Assembly: GCA_002712165.1 (NCBI GenBank)
Contig: PASS01000077.1
Coordinates: 1-64,000 of the forward strand
DNA: 64,000 nt
Direction of reading: 5' to 3'
Origin: Fidelibacterota bacterium
Lineage (GTDB): Bacteria; Pseudomonadota; Alphaproteobacteria; Rhodospirillales; Rhodospirillaceae
Shown here: positions 22,660 through 31,756 of the stretch, in pieces
How the letters are laid out: every line of letters starts with the position of its first letter
How positions within the stretch are numbered: the first letter of the stretch is position 1
The notes under the pieces: model-generated
Database searches by the model: none
Seen by the model: the letters and a program-made list of their open reading frames with translations, nothing else
What the model was told of the DNA's origin: nothing
Made by a program: the position numbers and the translations under genes

Positions 22660-23301
22660 TCAAGAACTTTTCTTCCGGGACTTTTCAGACGCTTTTTCAT
22701 CGCCCGGCAACAAGTGTTGCATACCTTCCCAAGGGCTTAGAAAGTCAAACGATCTAAAATCTTGGACCAATTTGACAGGTTCGTAAATTACTCTCTTCTG
22801 AGCTTCGTCATATCGCATCTCTACATAACCAGTGAGCGGAAAGTCCTTGCGTTGAGGGTGACCATTAAAACCATAGTCCGTTAGGATCCGACGCAAGTCT
22901 GGGTGTTCAGAAAAAAACACGCCATACATGTCCCAAACTTCACGTTCAAACCAATCTGCGCATGCATAAACCGAAGTGACACTAGGTACCGGCGTCTCTT
23001 CTCCAGCCCTCACTTTAAGGCGTATACGTTCATTCCGGTTCATGCTGATGAGATGATAAACAACGTCAAAACGGTCTTCACGCTCTGGGAAATCCACGCC
23101 ACATATATCCAAAAGCTGAGTGAATTGGCATTTCGGATCATCGCGCAAAAATTCAATAACCGCGACAATTGATGTTCGCTTCACTCCCACAACAAGCTCA
23201 TCGCTCACAACCTCCGCAGATAATACATCGGCAGACAACGATTTAATGATGTGATCGGCCGTTTCACGAAGGCCAGAATAAATTAAAGCGCTATTGTTCA
23301 T
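22660..23301 (-). CDS. nuoC: NADH-quinone oxidoreductase subunit C
   Basis: This 213-residue, 30 kDa-type subunit of the peripheral arm carries no cofactor. The family signature is [49 protein letters not shown] (near residues 110-160). [23 protein letters not shown] precedes it. The basic C-terminus (SEKSRKKSS) is a lineage-specific tail. It lies 13 bases after the nuoB stop. Confidence 0.96.
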   Translation of the reverse strand: MNNSALIYSGLRETADHIIKSLSADVLSAEVVSDELVVGVKRTSIVAVIEFLRDDPKCQFTQLLDICGVDFPEREDRFDVVYHLISMNRNERIRLKVRAGEETPVPSVTSVYACADWFEREVWDMYGVFFSEHPDLRRILTDYGFNGHPQRKDFPLTGYVEMRYDEAQKRVIYEPVKLVQDFRSFDFLSPWEGMQHLLPGDEKASEKSRKKSS

Positions 23302-23314
23302 AAATAGTAATTAT

Positions 23315-23869
23315 CTAACGGTCGATGGTGCCAATACGGCGAATCTTTTTATGCAGTTGCATAATTCCATAGAGCAATGCTTCAGCTGTCGGGGGACATC
23401 CGGGCACATAGATATCGACGGGCACAATTCGATCACAACCCCGAACAACTGAATACGAATAGTGATAATATCCTCCACCATTCGCACATGAACCCATAGA
23501 GATAACATACCGCGGCTCTGGCATCTGGTCGTATACCCTTCGCAAGGCTGGCGCCATTTTATTGGTAAGAGTGCCAGCGACAATCATCACATCCGACTGC
23601 CTTGGACTAGGTCGAAAAAACATTCCAAATCTATCCATGTCGTAGCGGGCCATCGCGACGTGCATCATTTCAACAGCGCAGCATGCTAAGCCAAATGTCA
23701 TTGGCCACAGTGAGCCTGCACGCCCCCAATTCGCTAGTTTATCAAGACTGGTTAGAATAAACCCCTTATCCTGCAATTCTTCAGCAACGCGACTGATTAG
23801 CTGGGAATCTTCTGTATTAGCCCCGCGAATTTCATGAGTCTTATCCTCTGTCGGAACGGCTACTCCCAT
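23315..23869 (-). CDS. nuoB: NADH-quinone oxidoreductase subunit B
   Basis: This subunit holds cluster N2, the last electron donor to quinone. The ligand motifs are [32 protein letters not shown] and [15 protein letters not shown], with [22 protein letters not shown] between them. I start at [10 protein letters not shown] (23869): AGGGAG lies seven bases upstream, the start overlaps the nuoA stop by 10 bases and the length of 184 residues is usual. The track start at 23941 would overlap nuoA by 80 bases; an ATG at 23890 is a weaker option. Confidence 0.95.
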   Translation of the reverse strand: MGVAVPTEDKTHEIRGANTEDSQLISRVAEELQDKGFILTSLDKLANWGRAGSLWPMTFGLACCAVEMMHVAMARYDMDRFGMFFRPSPRQSDVMIVAGTLTNKMAPALRRVYDQMPEPRYVISMGSCANGGGYYHYSYSVVRGCDRIVPVDIYVPGCPPTAEALLYGIMQLHKKIRRIGTIDR

Positions 23870-24225
23870 TCCAAAGCTCCCTTCTTCCATTCGTATATAA
23901 AACCCACAGTTAGCACTCCCAAAAACACCATCATTGACCAAAATCCGAACAATCCGATTTTTCCTAGGCTAACAGCCCATGGGAAAAGAAAAGCAACCTC
24001 AAGGTCAAAAATTATGAACAATATAGATACAAGGTAGAAACGAACATCAAACTTAGACCTTGCATCATCAAAGGCCTCAAAGCCGCATTCATAGGCTGAT
24101 GACTTAGCCGGATCCGGACGGTTGGGACCGGCAATTAGAGAGGCAACCACAAAAGCTATGGCCAAACCAAACGCGATCCCAAGAAATATAAGGATCGGCA
24201 GATATTCGATGAGTAGATCTTGCAT
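23860..24225 (-). CDS. nuoA: NADH-quinone oxidoreductase subunit A
   Basis: This 121-residue membrane subunit has three helices: [45 protein letters not shown] and [21 protein letters not shown]. The loop carrying the family marker [23 protein letters not shown] (with the switch-linked Cys in YECGFE) is intact. It is the first gene of the nuo operon, so the promoter should lie in the 300-base spacer to its right. Confidence 0.97.
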   Translation of the reverse strand: MQDLLIEYLPILIFLGIAFGLAIAFVVASLIAGPNRPDPAKSSAYECGFEAFDDARSKFDVRFYLVSILFIIFDLEVAFLFPWAVSLGKIGLFGFWSMMVFLGVLTVGFIYEWKKGALEWE

Positions 24226-24527
24226 CGGGATTGCGCCTTGCTATTGGATCGCCACCACTCGCGTACCAATAGATTTTATTATACGTTAAAATACAATCGC
24301 TTATATTTCTGCAATCAAGCGGGACGATAAGTCCACATCTCCACACATCCTCGCATGCTGCATAGGGCTGATCTAAACGGCGAGGAAGAGTAAGTCAAGC
24401 TGAGTTGTGGGTCAAAAAACATTGACAATACAGAGTTTTTTGGCACCAGAAACGGCAGAAGGTCCCAAGCGCACTAATAAATGTAACAGGCCTAGGTCTG
24501 GCAGTGAGTAGCCGCTTTATCTGGCCC
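24226..24527. other. 302-base gene-free spacer between nuoA and the TonB receptor
   Basis: No convincing gene is seen on either strand. It should contain the nuo operon promoter. On the minus strand a TATAAT (24278-24283) lies about 55 bases before nuoA but has no good -35 at the right distance; a TTGACT at 24393-24398 with 17-base spacing to TAGATC is another weak option. No strong terminator for the receptor gene was found; a 14-base near-palindrome (CAGACCTAGGCCTG) just left of the receptor stop lacks a T-run. Confidence 0.5.
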
Positions 24528-26717
24528 CTAAAATGTGCCGCGGATGATCATAGTAATACTCCGCCCGAATCTCCATTTACGTAGCTCATTAAAAGTTGGA
24601 TTGGCGGTAGAACGATTTCCATCAAAGTAATTCACGATTCTGGGCTCGGTAGGTTGGAATACGTCCCTCGAAGCTATACGTACTACGATGCTTCCTATAG
24701 GGCGAAATTCTATAAATGGGTTCACGTTGGGCTTCGGCCAGAATTTGAGCACAAAATCACTATCAGTGAGGAAGAAACTGCTACGATCGTCAATGTCTAC
24801 GCCATAAGATAAACCATACCAGCTCGTATCGTGCCGAAAGCTTACATCCCAGTTAAGCCTAGAGGTTAGCTCAACAGGAACTTTTAGTCCCGTGAAGGCA
24901 TCAGCTTTAGATGAATTCCAAAACTTTACGCCACCATCGATTTTGGCACCTGTTAAACCCAGCCAATCCAGACGCAAACCGCCTTTGAATTCGACGCCGT
25001 AGAACTCCGCCGAGCCTACGTTCCCTGCAGCAGAGATATTTCCAAACCCAACCGGAATTTTGTGAATATGGTCTGCGATATCCTTATAGAACCCACGAAG
25101 CGTTAGGACCCCTTGATCATCTGCGAGACGGTGTTCAATTAACAACTCGTAGTTCCAGTTTTTTTGGGGGACCAGATTAGGGTTTCCAGCTACAACCACA
25201 TCATTACTGCTATCTTCTGTTCTAAAACTGGATACAAAGTCTTTAAAATCAAGTTGACTGACCACACGTTCAACACCTGCACGCAACTGCCATTGTGGCG
25301 AGATATCATAACTTAGTTTCAATCGGGGCCGCACAAAAAAGAAATTGCGCTGATTAGATACAGCACTACCAGTTTGCTTGATTCGCGAATATTCTGTATC
25401 TAATGATGCCTCAAAAGAAACTTCTGGCAGCGGCTGCCATGAATATTCCGTTACCGACTCTAATCGTATTTCCTCTACTTTAGAATCAGGATTGGGTACT
25501 GCGACATTTACCAGCCCTGAACCCTGATCTATGAACTGTTGTACTTGCTGATTAAGCGTATTTATCGCGACCTCTGCTCCTAGGGTTAACCAATGACCCT
25601 TGGCTAAGCCCCAACGGTAAGTACCTCGAGCAATCTTTTCAGATTCCTTCGGCGCAAGAATTTGCCGCCTCTTTATTGCAAAAGCAGCACCCGGAGCCGC
25701 CGAAGAAAATTTTCTATCCGCATTTTCATCATCGGAACTTATTAAAAAGAGAAGCTTAAGCGTATCCCCGCTCATAAGTTGGTGAGCGTAGTCACCTCCT
25801 ATTTCCCAGTCAGTGCTAGGTGTGGCAAACTTGTTGAATGTTGACAGGGTCGGCGTTTCCAATCCTGACGACGATAAATTAAAAAGATCGCTGCGGTCGT
25901 AACTTTTACGACTATTGTCTTTAAAGCTGCCATTAAGGTTCAGGCTATCACCATTCTTGAATGTATAAGATAAGTTTGCTGTACCGGTCAGATGCAACCC
26001 GCTAAATAGGCCTTCAATTCTCTGCCCAGAAAACGGTGGTTTGCCAGGTAGAAAGAAAATGTCAGAGCGTGGTCGATCATTAGCCCAGGGCGAGGCCTCC
26101 AGACCTATTATATATTCCAGGTCTCCTAGAACACCAGAGTAGGAGGCTCTTCCGCCTGCTCTCCACACACCGGCAGCATAGTTGCTAACCCTCCCCTCCC
26201 ATGAGCCATAGGCCGTGTCTTCAGTCTCTTCCAAAACCACATTGACTACACGCCCTTCACTGCGCACATCAAGACCGGGAACATTGCCCCGGATAACTTC
26301 AATCCGATAAACCTGGCGCGCTTGAATCCGTTCCAGAGCCGACTGAATATCATTTGATTTTCCTGAAAGACGTTGCCCGTTAATTAGAATTTGGGCACCT
26401 GTCGACCCGAACCCACGCTCTCCATATTCTCTAAAATTCATGAGATCTTGGACGCCAGGGATACGGCGCAAAAGGTCTTCTGCGCTGATGACATTGAATT
26501 GACTAAAATACTCTCGATCGTAGATGATGCGGCCTTCTTCCTCAGCCACCCCAATATCAGAAGTACTTTGAGCCGCAAGATCCGGCGCTGAAATAAAATT
26601 CAACAATAATGCACTAGCACTCAGTGCGATTAAAAAGAAAAATCTCTGCAGCGAGCTACGAAAACCGTGCTCACGCAAGAAAGTTAGATTAGAGCCCCGC
26701 CAGCCTAGTATTCTCAT
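24528..26717 (-). CDS. TonB-dependent outer-membrane receptor
   Basis: This is a 729-residue beta-barrel protein with an N-terminal plug. A long signal region (residues about 20-50, FFFLIALSASALLLNFISAP) precedes the plug domain. Plug motifs are ISAEDLLRRIPGVQDLM, ILINGQRLSGKSNDIQSALERI and YRIEVIRGNVPGLDVRSEGRVVNVVL. The barrel ends with alternating strands and a terminal aromatic residue (MIIRGTF), needed for BAM assembly. The substrate cannot be named; no TonB box is obvious and no ExbB/D, TonB or uptake permease is nearby. I use the inner ATG (MRILGWRG, 26717); the track start at 26798 puts 27 polar residues before the signal. It lies between tRNA-Val and nuoA and may be an inserted gene. 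Confidence 0.85.
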   Translation of the reverse strand: MRILGWRGSNLTFLREHGFRSSLQRFFFLIALSASALLLNFISAPDLAAQSTSDIGVAEEEGRIIYDREYFSQFNVISAEDLLRRIPGVQDLMNFREYGERGFGSTGAQILINGQRLSGKSNDIQSALERIQARQVYRIEVIRGNVPGLDVRSEGRVVNVVLEETEDTAYGSWEGRVSNYAAGVWRAGGRASYSGVLGDLEYIIGLEASPWANDRPRSDIFFLPGKPPFSGQRIEGLFSGLHLTGTANLSYTFKNGDSLNLNGSFKDNSRKSYDRSDLFNLSSSGLETPTLSTFNKFATPSTDWEIGGDYAHQLMSGDTLKLLFLISSDDENADRKFSSAAPGAAFAIKRRQILAPKESEKIARGTYRWGLAKGHWLTLGAEVAINTLNQQVQQFIDQGSGLVNVAVPNPDSKVEEIRLESVTEYSWQPLPEVSFEASLDTEYSRIKQTGSAVSNQRNFFFVRPRLKLSYDISPQWQLRAGVERVVSQLDFKDFVSSFRTEDSSNDVVVAGNPNLVPQKNWNYELLIEHRLADDQGVLTLRGFYKDIADHIHKIPVGFGNISAAGNVGSAEFYGVEFKGGLRLDWLGLTGAKIDGGVKFWNSSKADAFTGLKVPVELTSRLNWDVSFRHDTSWYGLSYGVDIDDRSSFFLTDSDFVLKFWPKPNVNPFIEFRPIGSIVVRIASRDVFQPTEPRIVNYFDGNRSTANPTFNELRKWRFGRSITMIIRGTF

Positions 26718-26850
26718 AGAATCATCGTAACCCTGCACCTCAAAGTTTTGAGGCCAGACCCTTATAACATTCACCTCAATCGAGGCACGACGCACCATAA
26801 CTATGCGAAATTACGGGGACAATTGATGATAAGTAACAAAGGTAACATAA

Positions 26851-26926
26851 TGGTGGGCGATGACAGGCTCGAACTGCCGACCCCCTCGGTGTAAACGAGA
26901 TGCTCTACCAACTGAGCTAATCGCCC
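26851..26926 (-). tRNA. tRNA-Val (anticodon TAC)
   Basis: The minus strand reads a complete cloverleaf: acceptor GGGCGAT pairing with ATCGCCC, D-arm GCTCAGTTGGTAGAGC, anticodon arm CTCGTTTACACCGAG with loop anticodon TAC, and T-arm GGCAGTTCGAGCCTGTC (loop TTCGAGC). The 3' CCA is encoded. It decodes GUA and other valine codons by wobble. Confidence 0.96.
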
Positions 26927-26931
26927 TTAGA

Positions 26932-26968
26932 ATAAAGAAAAGCGCCGGCCTCAAAATGCGGCCGGCAC
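26932..26968 (-). terminator. Rho-independent terminator after the HU gene
   Basis: On the minus strand a seven-pair GC stem (GCCGGCC / GGCCGGC, nine-base loop) is followed by GCTTTTCTTT. It lies about 25 bases after the HU stop and ends only a few bases before the tRNA-Val 5' end. Confidence 0.85.
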
Positions 26969-26991
26969 TATCCTAAAATTAATTTTTAGAT

Positions 26992-27267
26992 CTAGCGGTT
27001 AACCGCATCCTTAAGCGCCTTGCCAGCAGAAAACTTCGGCCGCTTGGAGGCAGGTATCTTAATCTTTTCGCCAGTACGGGGATTACGCCCCTCACTAGCC
27101 GCACGCCTCGCGACAGAAAATGTCCCAAAACCGACGAGGCGAACTTCATTCTGTTTCTTAAGCGAAGCAGTGATGTTCTCCAAAATACTGTCTACAGCTT
27201 TTGCAGCGTCAGCTTTTGTAAGCCCCGCAGAGTCGGCAACTGCGGCAATTAAATCATTCTTGTTCAT
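26992..27267 (-). CDS. hupB: DNA-binding protein HU
   Basis: This is a 91-residue nucleoid protein that bends DNA without sequence preference. It opens MNKNDLIAAVADSAGLTKADA. The signature GFGTFSVARRAASEGRNPRTGEKIKIPASKRPKFSAGKALK covers the DNA-clasping arms with the intercalating Pro in RNPRTG. It is a full-length, single-domain member. It has its own terminator, lies downstream of lon and could start from the promoter listed at 27387-27416. Confidence 0.96.
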   Translation of the reverse strand: MNKNDLIAAVADSAGLTKADAAKAVDSILENITASLKKQNEVRLVGFGTFSVARRAASEGRNPRTGEKIKIPASKRPKFSAGKALKDAVNR

Positions 27268-27613
27268 ATGTAACCCCTTGACTAATGAGCGCTAAATGGT
27301 GGGATAACCGTGCAACCCGTACCCAGGCAACTTACCTTAAGATCTACTGCACAGTACTTCCCGCTTTACCCAAACTGTGCGCGCGAAGTGTATGCTTCGG
27401 ATTTTACATGCGTCAATCAGGTAAAGACAGGTTTTGCGTGCTTTTCTGGGGATAACTGAGCCAAAATCGGCTTTATTTCACAATGCGCCCGCCAGAGGAT
27501 GCCCTTGCCAACAAAGCATACCCCACAAATAACTTCAGCAGGCACCATTTCAGCTACCGCATCAGCCGAGTCCTTTTGGTCCTATTGGGTGCTAATAGAG
27601 CCAATGTTTTTGC
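27268..27613. other. 346-base spacer between lon and the HU gene
   Basis: No firm gene is seen. The right part could encode a 43-residue minus-strand peptide (27417-27548, MVPAEVICGVCFVG ...) with two Cys, but nothing supports it and it would end inside the proposed HU promoter. The left part holds the HU leader and promoter candidate. No convincing lon terminator was found. Confidence 0.5.
27387..27416 (-). promoter_or_regulatory. Possible sigma-70 type promoter for the HU gene
   Basis: On the minus strand TTGACG (five of six) is followed by 18 bases and TACACT (four of six). Transcription would begin about 110 bases before the HU ATG. This is a plausible but unremarkable match. Confidence 0.4.
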
Positions 27614-30022
27614 TTAATGCGTCAACAACGGCTCCTCGTCACCGCCGGTATCTTTGCTCGAAGAGGACTGCTCGTCCTCTTCCTCTTCCTCCTTCAAAAT
27701 CGGAACAAGCGGCTTGACCAACGCCTTAGCCAGAACTTCATCAACTGTACTAACTGGAATGATTGTTAAGTTGCGTTTAACGTTATCAGGAATTTCCTCA
27801 AGTTCTTTTTCATTATCCTTAGGAATTAGTACCGTCGTAATACCTCCACGCAAAGCAGCAAGAAGTTTTTCTTTAAGACCACCGATGGGAAGAACACGCC
27901 CACGAAGTGTAATTTCACCAGTCATACCAACATCCCGACGAACTGCAATTCCTGTCAGCGCCGAAACAATAGATGCAGACATCGCAACTCCTGCTGATGG
28001 TCCTTCTTTTGGGGTTGCTCCTTCAGGGATATGAAGATGGATATCTATTTTCTCGAATATTTTAGGTTTTATCCCAAATGCCATAGACCTGCTGCGTACA
28101 AACGACCGGGCTGCTTGGATACTTTCTTTCATTACGTCACCCAATTTTCCGGTCAATGTGATTGCACCTTTACCAGGCATAACCACAGCTTCCACAGATA
28201 GTAATTCACCACCAACCTCAGTCCAGGCGAGTCCAGTGGTCACGCCCACGAGATCTTCACGCTCGGCTTCGCCAAATCTATATTTACGTATACCAGCGAA
28301 TTTCTTAAGGTTACGTCGCGTTACAGAAACTTTTTTCTTTTTACCCAGCACAATCTCTTTAGTCGCTTTGCGCGCTAAGTTAGCCAGCTCGCGTTCGAGA
28401 TTACGCACGCCAGCTTCCCGCGTATAATATCGACAAAGATCGCGTAACGCGTCATCTGACACGCTCCACTCCTCTTTCTTGAGGCCATGTGCTGGGAATT
28501 GCTTTGTGATTAAGTGTCGCTTGGCTATGGCCACCTTTTCATCTTCCATGTAGCCTGAAAGCCGGATTATTTCCATGCGATCCAGTAGTGGCTGCGGCAT
28601 CCGTAAAGTATTCGCAGTAGTAATGAATAATACATCCGATAAATCGTAATCCACCTCGAGATAATGATCTTGAAAGGTCGAGTTCTGCTCAGGGTCAAGC
28701 ACCTCAAGCAGCGCAGAAGATGGATCACCCCTCCAATCGTTCCCCAACTTATCAACCTCGTCTAACAGAAATAGAGGGTTTGAAGCCTTTGCCTTGCGCA
28801 TTCCTTGTATAATTTTGCCTGGCATAGAACCAATATAAGTCCTTCTATGCCCACGAATTTCCGCTTCATCTCGAACGCCACCTAGAGACACACGCACGAA
28901 GTTTCGGCCCGTTGCTGTCGCAATCGAGCGGCCAAGGGACGTTTTTCCAACTCCTGGTGGCCCAACTAAACACAATATTGGCCCCTTCACCTTTTTGGTA
29001 CGGCTCTGCACAGCTAAATATTCAACAACCCGCTCCTTAACCTTTTCGAGTCCATAGTGATCTCGGTCTAATTGGTCCTTAGCTTTCTTGAGATCAATGC
29101 TAACCTTTGAGCGTTTCTTCCAAGGTATAGCTGTGAGCCAGTCCAAATAATTGCGAACGACCGTTGCCTCAGCCGACATTGGACTCATGCTCTTGAGTTT
29201 TTTGAGCTCGGAATTTGCTTTCTCACGCGCCTCTTTGCTCAATCTGATTTTTTTTATTTTTTGTTCGAACTCAGTAGATTCATCTCGACCCTCCTCATTC
29301 TCGCCGAGCTCCTTCTGAATCGCTTTCATTTGTTCGTTAAGATAATATTCGCGCTGGGTCTTCTCCATCTGCCGCTTGACCCTATTCCGTATTCGTTTTT
29401 CAACCTGCAGAACACTAATCTCAGATTCCATAAAACCATAAACGCGCTCAAGACGTTCCGTAATACTTTTAATTTCAAGTAACTCTTGCTTCTCCGCTAT
29501 TTTCAATGAGAGATGAGACGCCACGGTATCCACCAGCCTAGATGCATTATCGATCTGATTAATAGATACCAAGACCTCAGAGGGTATTTTCTTATTAAGT
29601 TTTATGTATTGTTCGAACTGAGAGATTACTGAACGACTGAGTGCATCAAGTTCTTTATCCTCCTCCGATGGTTCTTCAATTAGTTCCGCATAAGCTTCAA
29701 AAAATGATTCGTTCTCCTTGTAGCTAGAAATACGCGCACGCTGCCCGCCTTCTACAAGAACTTTGACTGTACCATCGGGTAATTTTAGCAACTGCAGTAC
29801 TGTAGATACTGTGCCCACATCATAAATTTCATCTGCAGACGGGTCGTCTTGTGATGCGTCTTTCTGAGCAACTAGAAAGATTTGTTTGTCATCAGACATG
29901 ACGTCTTCCAAGGCACGCACAGATTTTTCGCGTCCAACAAACAAAGGAACAATCATGTGTGGGAAAACAACAATGTCCCGCAGCGGCAAAACTGGAAACA
30001 ACTGACCTTGGGGCTTATTCAC
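27614..30022 (-). CDS. lon: ATP-dependent protease Lon
   Basis: This is a hexameric AAA+ serine protease for damaged and regulatory proteins. It has about 802 residues: the N-terminal substrate domain opens LFPVLPLRDIVVFPHMIVPLFVGREKSV, Walker A GPPGVGKTSLG is near residue 360, Walker B is FLLDEVDKLG, and the Ser-Lys dyad lies in PKEGPSAGVAM and LPIGGLKEKLLAA. The C-terminus is an acidic, Ser-rich tail (EEEEEDEQSSSSKD). The track starts at an ATG at 30061 with no ribosome site; a GTG at 30022 with GAGG five bases before it begins VNKPQGQLFPVL and fits the family start better. Both remain possible. Confidence 0.95.
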   Translation of the reverse strand: MNKPQGQLFPVLPLRDIVVFPHMIVPLFVGREKSVRALEDVMSDDKQIFLVAQKDASQDDPSADEIYDVGTVSTVLQLLKLPDGTVKVLVEGGQRARISSYKENESFFEAYAELIEEPSEEDKELDALSRSVISQFEQYIKLNKKIPSEVLVSINQIDNASRLVDTVASHLSLKIAEKQELLEIKSITERLERVYGFMESEISVLQVEKRIRNRVKRQMEKTQREYYLNEQMKAIQKELGENEEGRDESTEFEQKIKKIRLSKEAREKANSELKKLKSMSPMSAEATVVRNYLDWLTAIPWKKRSKVSIDLKKAKDQLDRDHYGLEKVKERVVEYLAVQSRTKKVKGPILCLVGPPGVGKTSLGRSIATATGRNFVRVSLGGVRDEAEIRGHRRTYIGSMPGKIIQGMRKAKASNPLFLLDEVDKLGNDWRGDPSSALLEVLDPEQNSTFQDHYLEVDYDLSDVLFITTANTLRMPQPLLDRMEIIRLSGYMEDEKVAIAKRHLITKQFPAHGLKKEEWSVSDDALRDLCRYYTREAGVRNLERELANLARKATKEIVLGKKKKVSVTRRNLKKFAGIRKYRFGEAEREDLVGVTTGLAWTEVGGELLSVEAVVMPGKGAITLTGKLGDVMKESIQAARSFVRSRSMAFGIKPKIFEKIDIHLHIPEGATPKEGPSAGVAMSASIVSALTGIAVRRDVGMTGEITLRGRVLPIGGLKEKLLAALRGGITTVLIPKDNEKELEEIPDNVKRNLTIIPVSTVDEVLAKALVKPLVPILKEEEEEDEQSSSSKDTGGDEEPLLTH

Positions 30023-30144
30023 GATCACCTCATATGCGAGACCACACCACGATTGGCACATGGGCAGTAGAATTAATTAGGCCACCCGTTATGTTTGTAA
30101 CTTATCCATTTTACAATCTAAATCAGGGGCCGCAAGTGATCTTA

Positions 30145-30172
30145 AGATAGGGCAGGATGACGCGGGGTCAAG
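30145..30172 (-). promoter_or_regulatory. Heat-shock (RpoH/sigma-32) type promoter of lon
   Basis: The minus strand reads CTTGAC, then 15 bases, then CCTATCTTAAG. This matches the alphaproteobacterial RpoH pattern CTTG(AC) - about 15-17 bases - CYTAT-T. It is about 75 bases before the likely lon start region (transcription near 30137) and lies just after the clpX stop. Lon is a classic heat-shock gene, so context supports it. Confidence 0.65.
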
Positions 30173-30184
30173 ATGCACTAGATA

Positions 30185-31453
30185 TTACGCTGGTGCGGCC
30201 GCATCTTCACGACGATCAGAGTATATATACAAGGGCTTAGCTCGCCCCTCAGCCACTTCGCCATTAACGACCATTTCCTCAACATCCTCTAGCCCTGGAA
30301 GATCAAACATGGTGTCTAAGAGAATGCCCTCCATTATCGAACGTAATCCGCGTGCTCCTGTTTTACGGTCAATTGCCTTACGAGCCACAACGCTCATCGC
30401 ATCGTCTGTAAAGGTAAGTTGCACATTCTCCATACCAAATAGGCGCTGATACTGCTTCACGAGTGCATTCTTTGGAAGGGTTAATATCTTAATTAGCGCT
30501 GCTTCATCCAAGTCTTCAAGCGTAGCGAGCACCGGCAGCCGTCCTACGAACTCCGGAATTAATCCATATTTCAGGAGATCCTCGGGTTCAACTTGCCGAA
30601 GTATTTCTCCCATCTGACGATCATCAACAGATTGAACATCAGCGCCAAAACCCATCGAAGTCCCTCGCCCACGCTGTGAAATGATTTTTTCAAGTCCAGC
30701 AAATGCACCACCACAAATAAATAAAATGTTTGTAGTATCGACTTGCAGGAATTCCTGCTGAGGATGCTTACGCCCGCCTTGCGGAGGAACCGAAGCTACA
30801 GTGCCCTCCATAATCTTAAGTAGAGCCTGCTGAACACCTTCACCTGATACATCACGTGTTATGGATGGGTTGTCTGATTTACGCGAAATCTTGTCGATCT
30901 CGTCTATATATACAATACCCCTTTGGGCCCGCTCGACATTGTAATCAGCCGCTTGCAGAAGCTTCAATATGATATTTTCTACGTCTTCACCTACATAACC
31001 AGCCTCAGTCAATGTAGTAGCATCCGCCATGGTAAAGGGCACGTCCAGAATGCGCGCCAAAGTTTGCGCAAGAAGGGTCTTACCGCAACCCGTCGGCCCA
31101 ATTAGCATAATGTTAGACTTTGAAATCTCGACTTCCGCATTCTTCACGGTACCGGAAAGTCGTTTATAGTGATTATGTACTGCCACAGACAAAACCCGTT
31201 TTGCATGGGGCTGACCGATAACATAGTCATCAAGAACTTTGAGAATTTCGCGGGGCGTGGGCACGCCTTCACGAGATTTTACTAGGTTCGTTTTGTTCTC
31301 CTCCCGGATGATATCCATGCACAGTTCAACGCATTCATCACAAATAAATACGGTGGGTCCCGCAATAAGCTTGCGAACCTCGTGCTGGCTCTTTCCGCAG
31401 AATGAGCAGTACAGGGTATTTTTGCTATCGCCGCTACCAGACGACTTTGTCAT
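30185..31453 (-). CDS. clpX: ClpXP unfoldase subunit ClpX
   Basis: This AAA+ unfoldase (422 residues) feeds tagged or regulatory proteins to ClpP. An N-terminal zinc-binding domain has the four Cys motif CSFCGKS ... ICDECVELC (residues 16-42). Walker [12 protein letters not shown] is near residue 120, with Walker [11 protein letters not shown] and the pore loop [11 protein letters not shown]. The ClpP-contact IGF-type loop is SMGFGAD. The C-terminal sensor region has [23 protein letters not shown]. It lies about 300 bases from clpP and 160 bases from lon, giving the order clpP-clpX-lon. Confidence 0.97.
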   Translation of the reverse strand: MTKSSGSGDSKNTLYCSFCGKSQHEVRKLIAGPTVFICDECVELCMDIIREENKTNLVKSREGVPTPREILKVLDDYVIGQPHAKRVLSVAVHNHYKRLSGTVKNAEVEISKSNIMLIGPTGCGKTLLAQTLARILDVPFTMADATTLTEAGYVGEDVENIILKLLQAADYNVERAQRGIVYIDEIDKISRKSDNPSITRDVSGEGVQQALLKIMEGTVASVPPQGGRKHPQQEFLQVDTTNILFICGGAFAGLEKIISQRGRGTSMGFGADVQSVDDRQMGEILRQVEPEDLLKYGLIPEFVGRLPVLATLEDLDEAALIKILTLPKNALVKQYQRLFGMENVQLTFTDDAMSVVARKAIDRKTGARGLRSIMEGILLDTMFDLPGLEDVEEMVVNGEVAEGRAKPLYIYSDRREDAAAPA

Positions 31454-31756
31454 AGACGCTTACTCCAAGCTGTCCAATTTACTACACCAGGCCAAGGCAA
31501 AACACTGCATTCTGCATGTTAACCGAGGCTTTCTGGCCTACACAACCTCCAACCCATATATCTTTAAGTCTATATTGACTTAATTCTCAAAATCCTGGGA
31601 GTGCTAAAAGTCGGCTCATATCCTGGAGCAGCCAGTTTTTCCAAGGAGCTAAATTACGGAGTTGGCCTTCACGAACGGTTAATTCGCGGCAAAAATTAAA
31701 GATGCCTAAAAAAACTAGTCGTTTCCAGGCCTTATTAAAGGTCTAGGCACTTCCGT
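31454..31756. other. 303-base spacer between clpP and clpX
   Basis: No gene is seen. It holds a perfect 7-base inverted repeat (TTAAGTC/GACTTAA, 31564-31583) 111 bases before clpX and, just after clpP, a weak hairpin (CCTTTAATAAGG) followed by a T-run on the minus strand that may terminate clpP transcription poorly. A separate clpX promoter is likely here but not clear by eye. Confidence 0.5.
31564..31583. repeat. Perfect inverted repeat before clpX
   Basis: TTAAGTC, six bases (TATATT), then GACTTAA. The arms are seven bases with an AT-rich centre, the geometry of an operator for a dimeric regulator. It lies 111 bases upstream of clpX on the minus strand. Function is inferred from position only. 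Confidence 0.4.

Noticed and set aside
24247-24260. GATCGCCACCA near nuoA as a copy of the tRNA-Val 3' end (attachment site)
   Set aside because: It lies in the opposite orientation to the tRNA, lacks one base and is too short, so it does not form a direct repeat around the receptor gene.
27499-27717. 72-residue plus-strand ORF over the lon 3' end
   Set aside because: It is antisense to the end of lon, Ser/Pro/Thr-rich by codon reversal, and has no ribosome site.
31239-31583. 114-residue plus-strand ORF over the clpX start
   Set aside because: Antisense to the ClpX zinc domain; no independent support.
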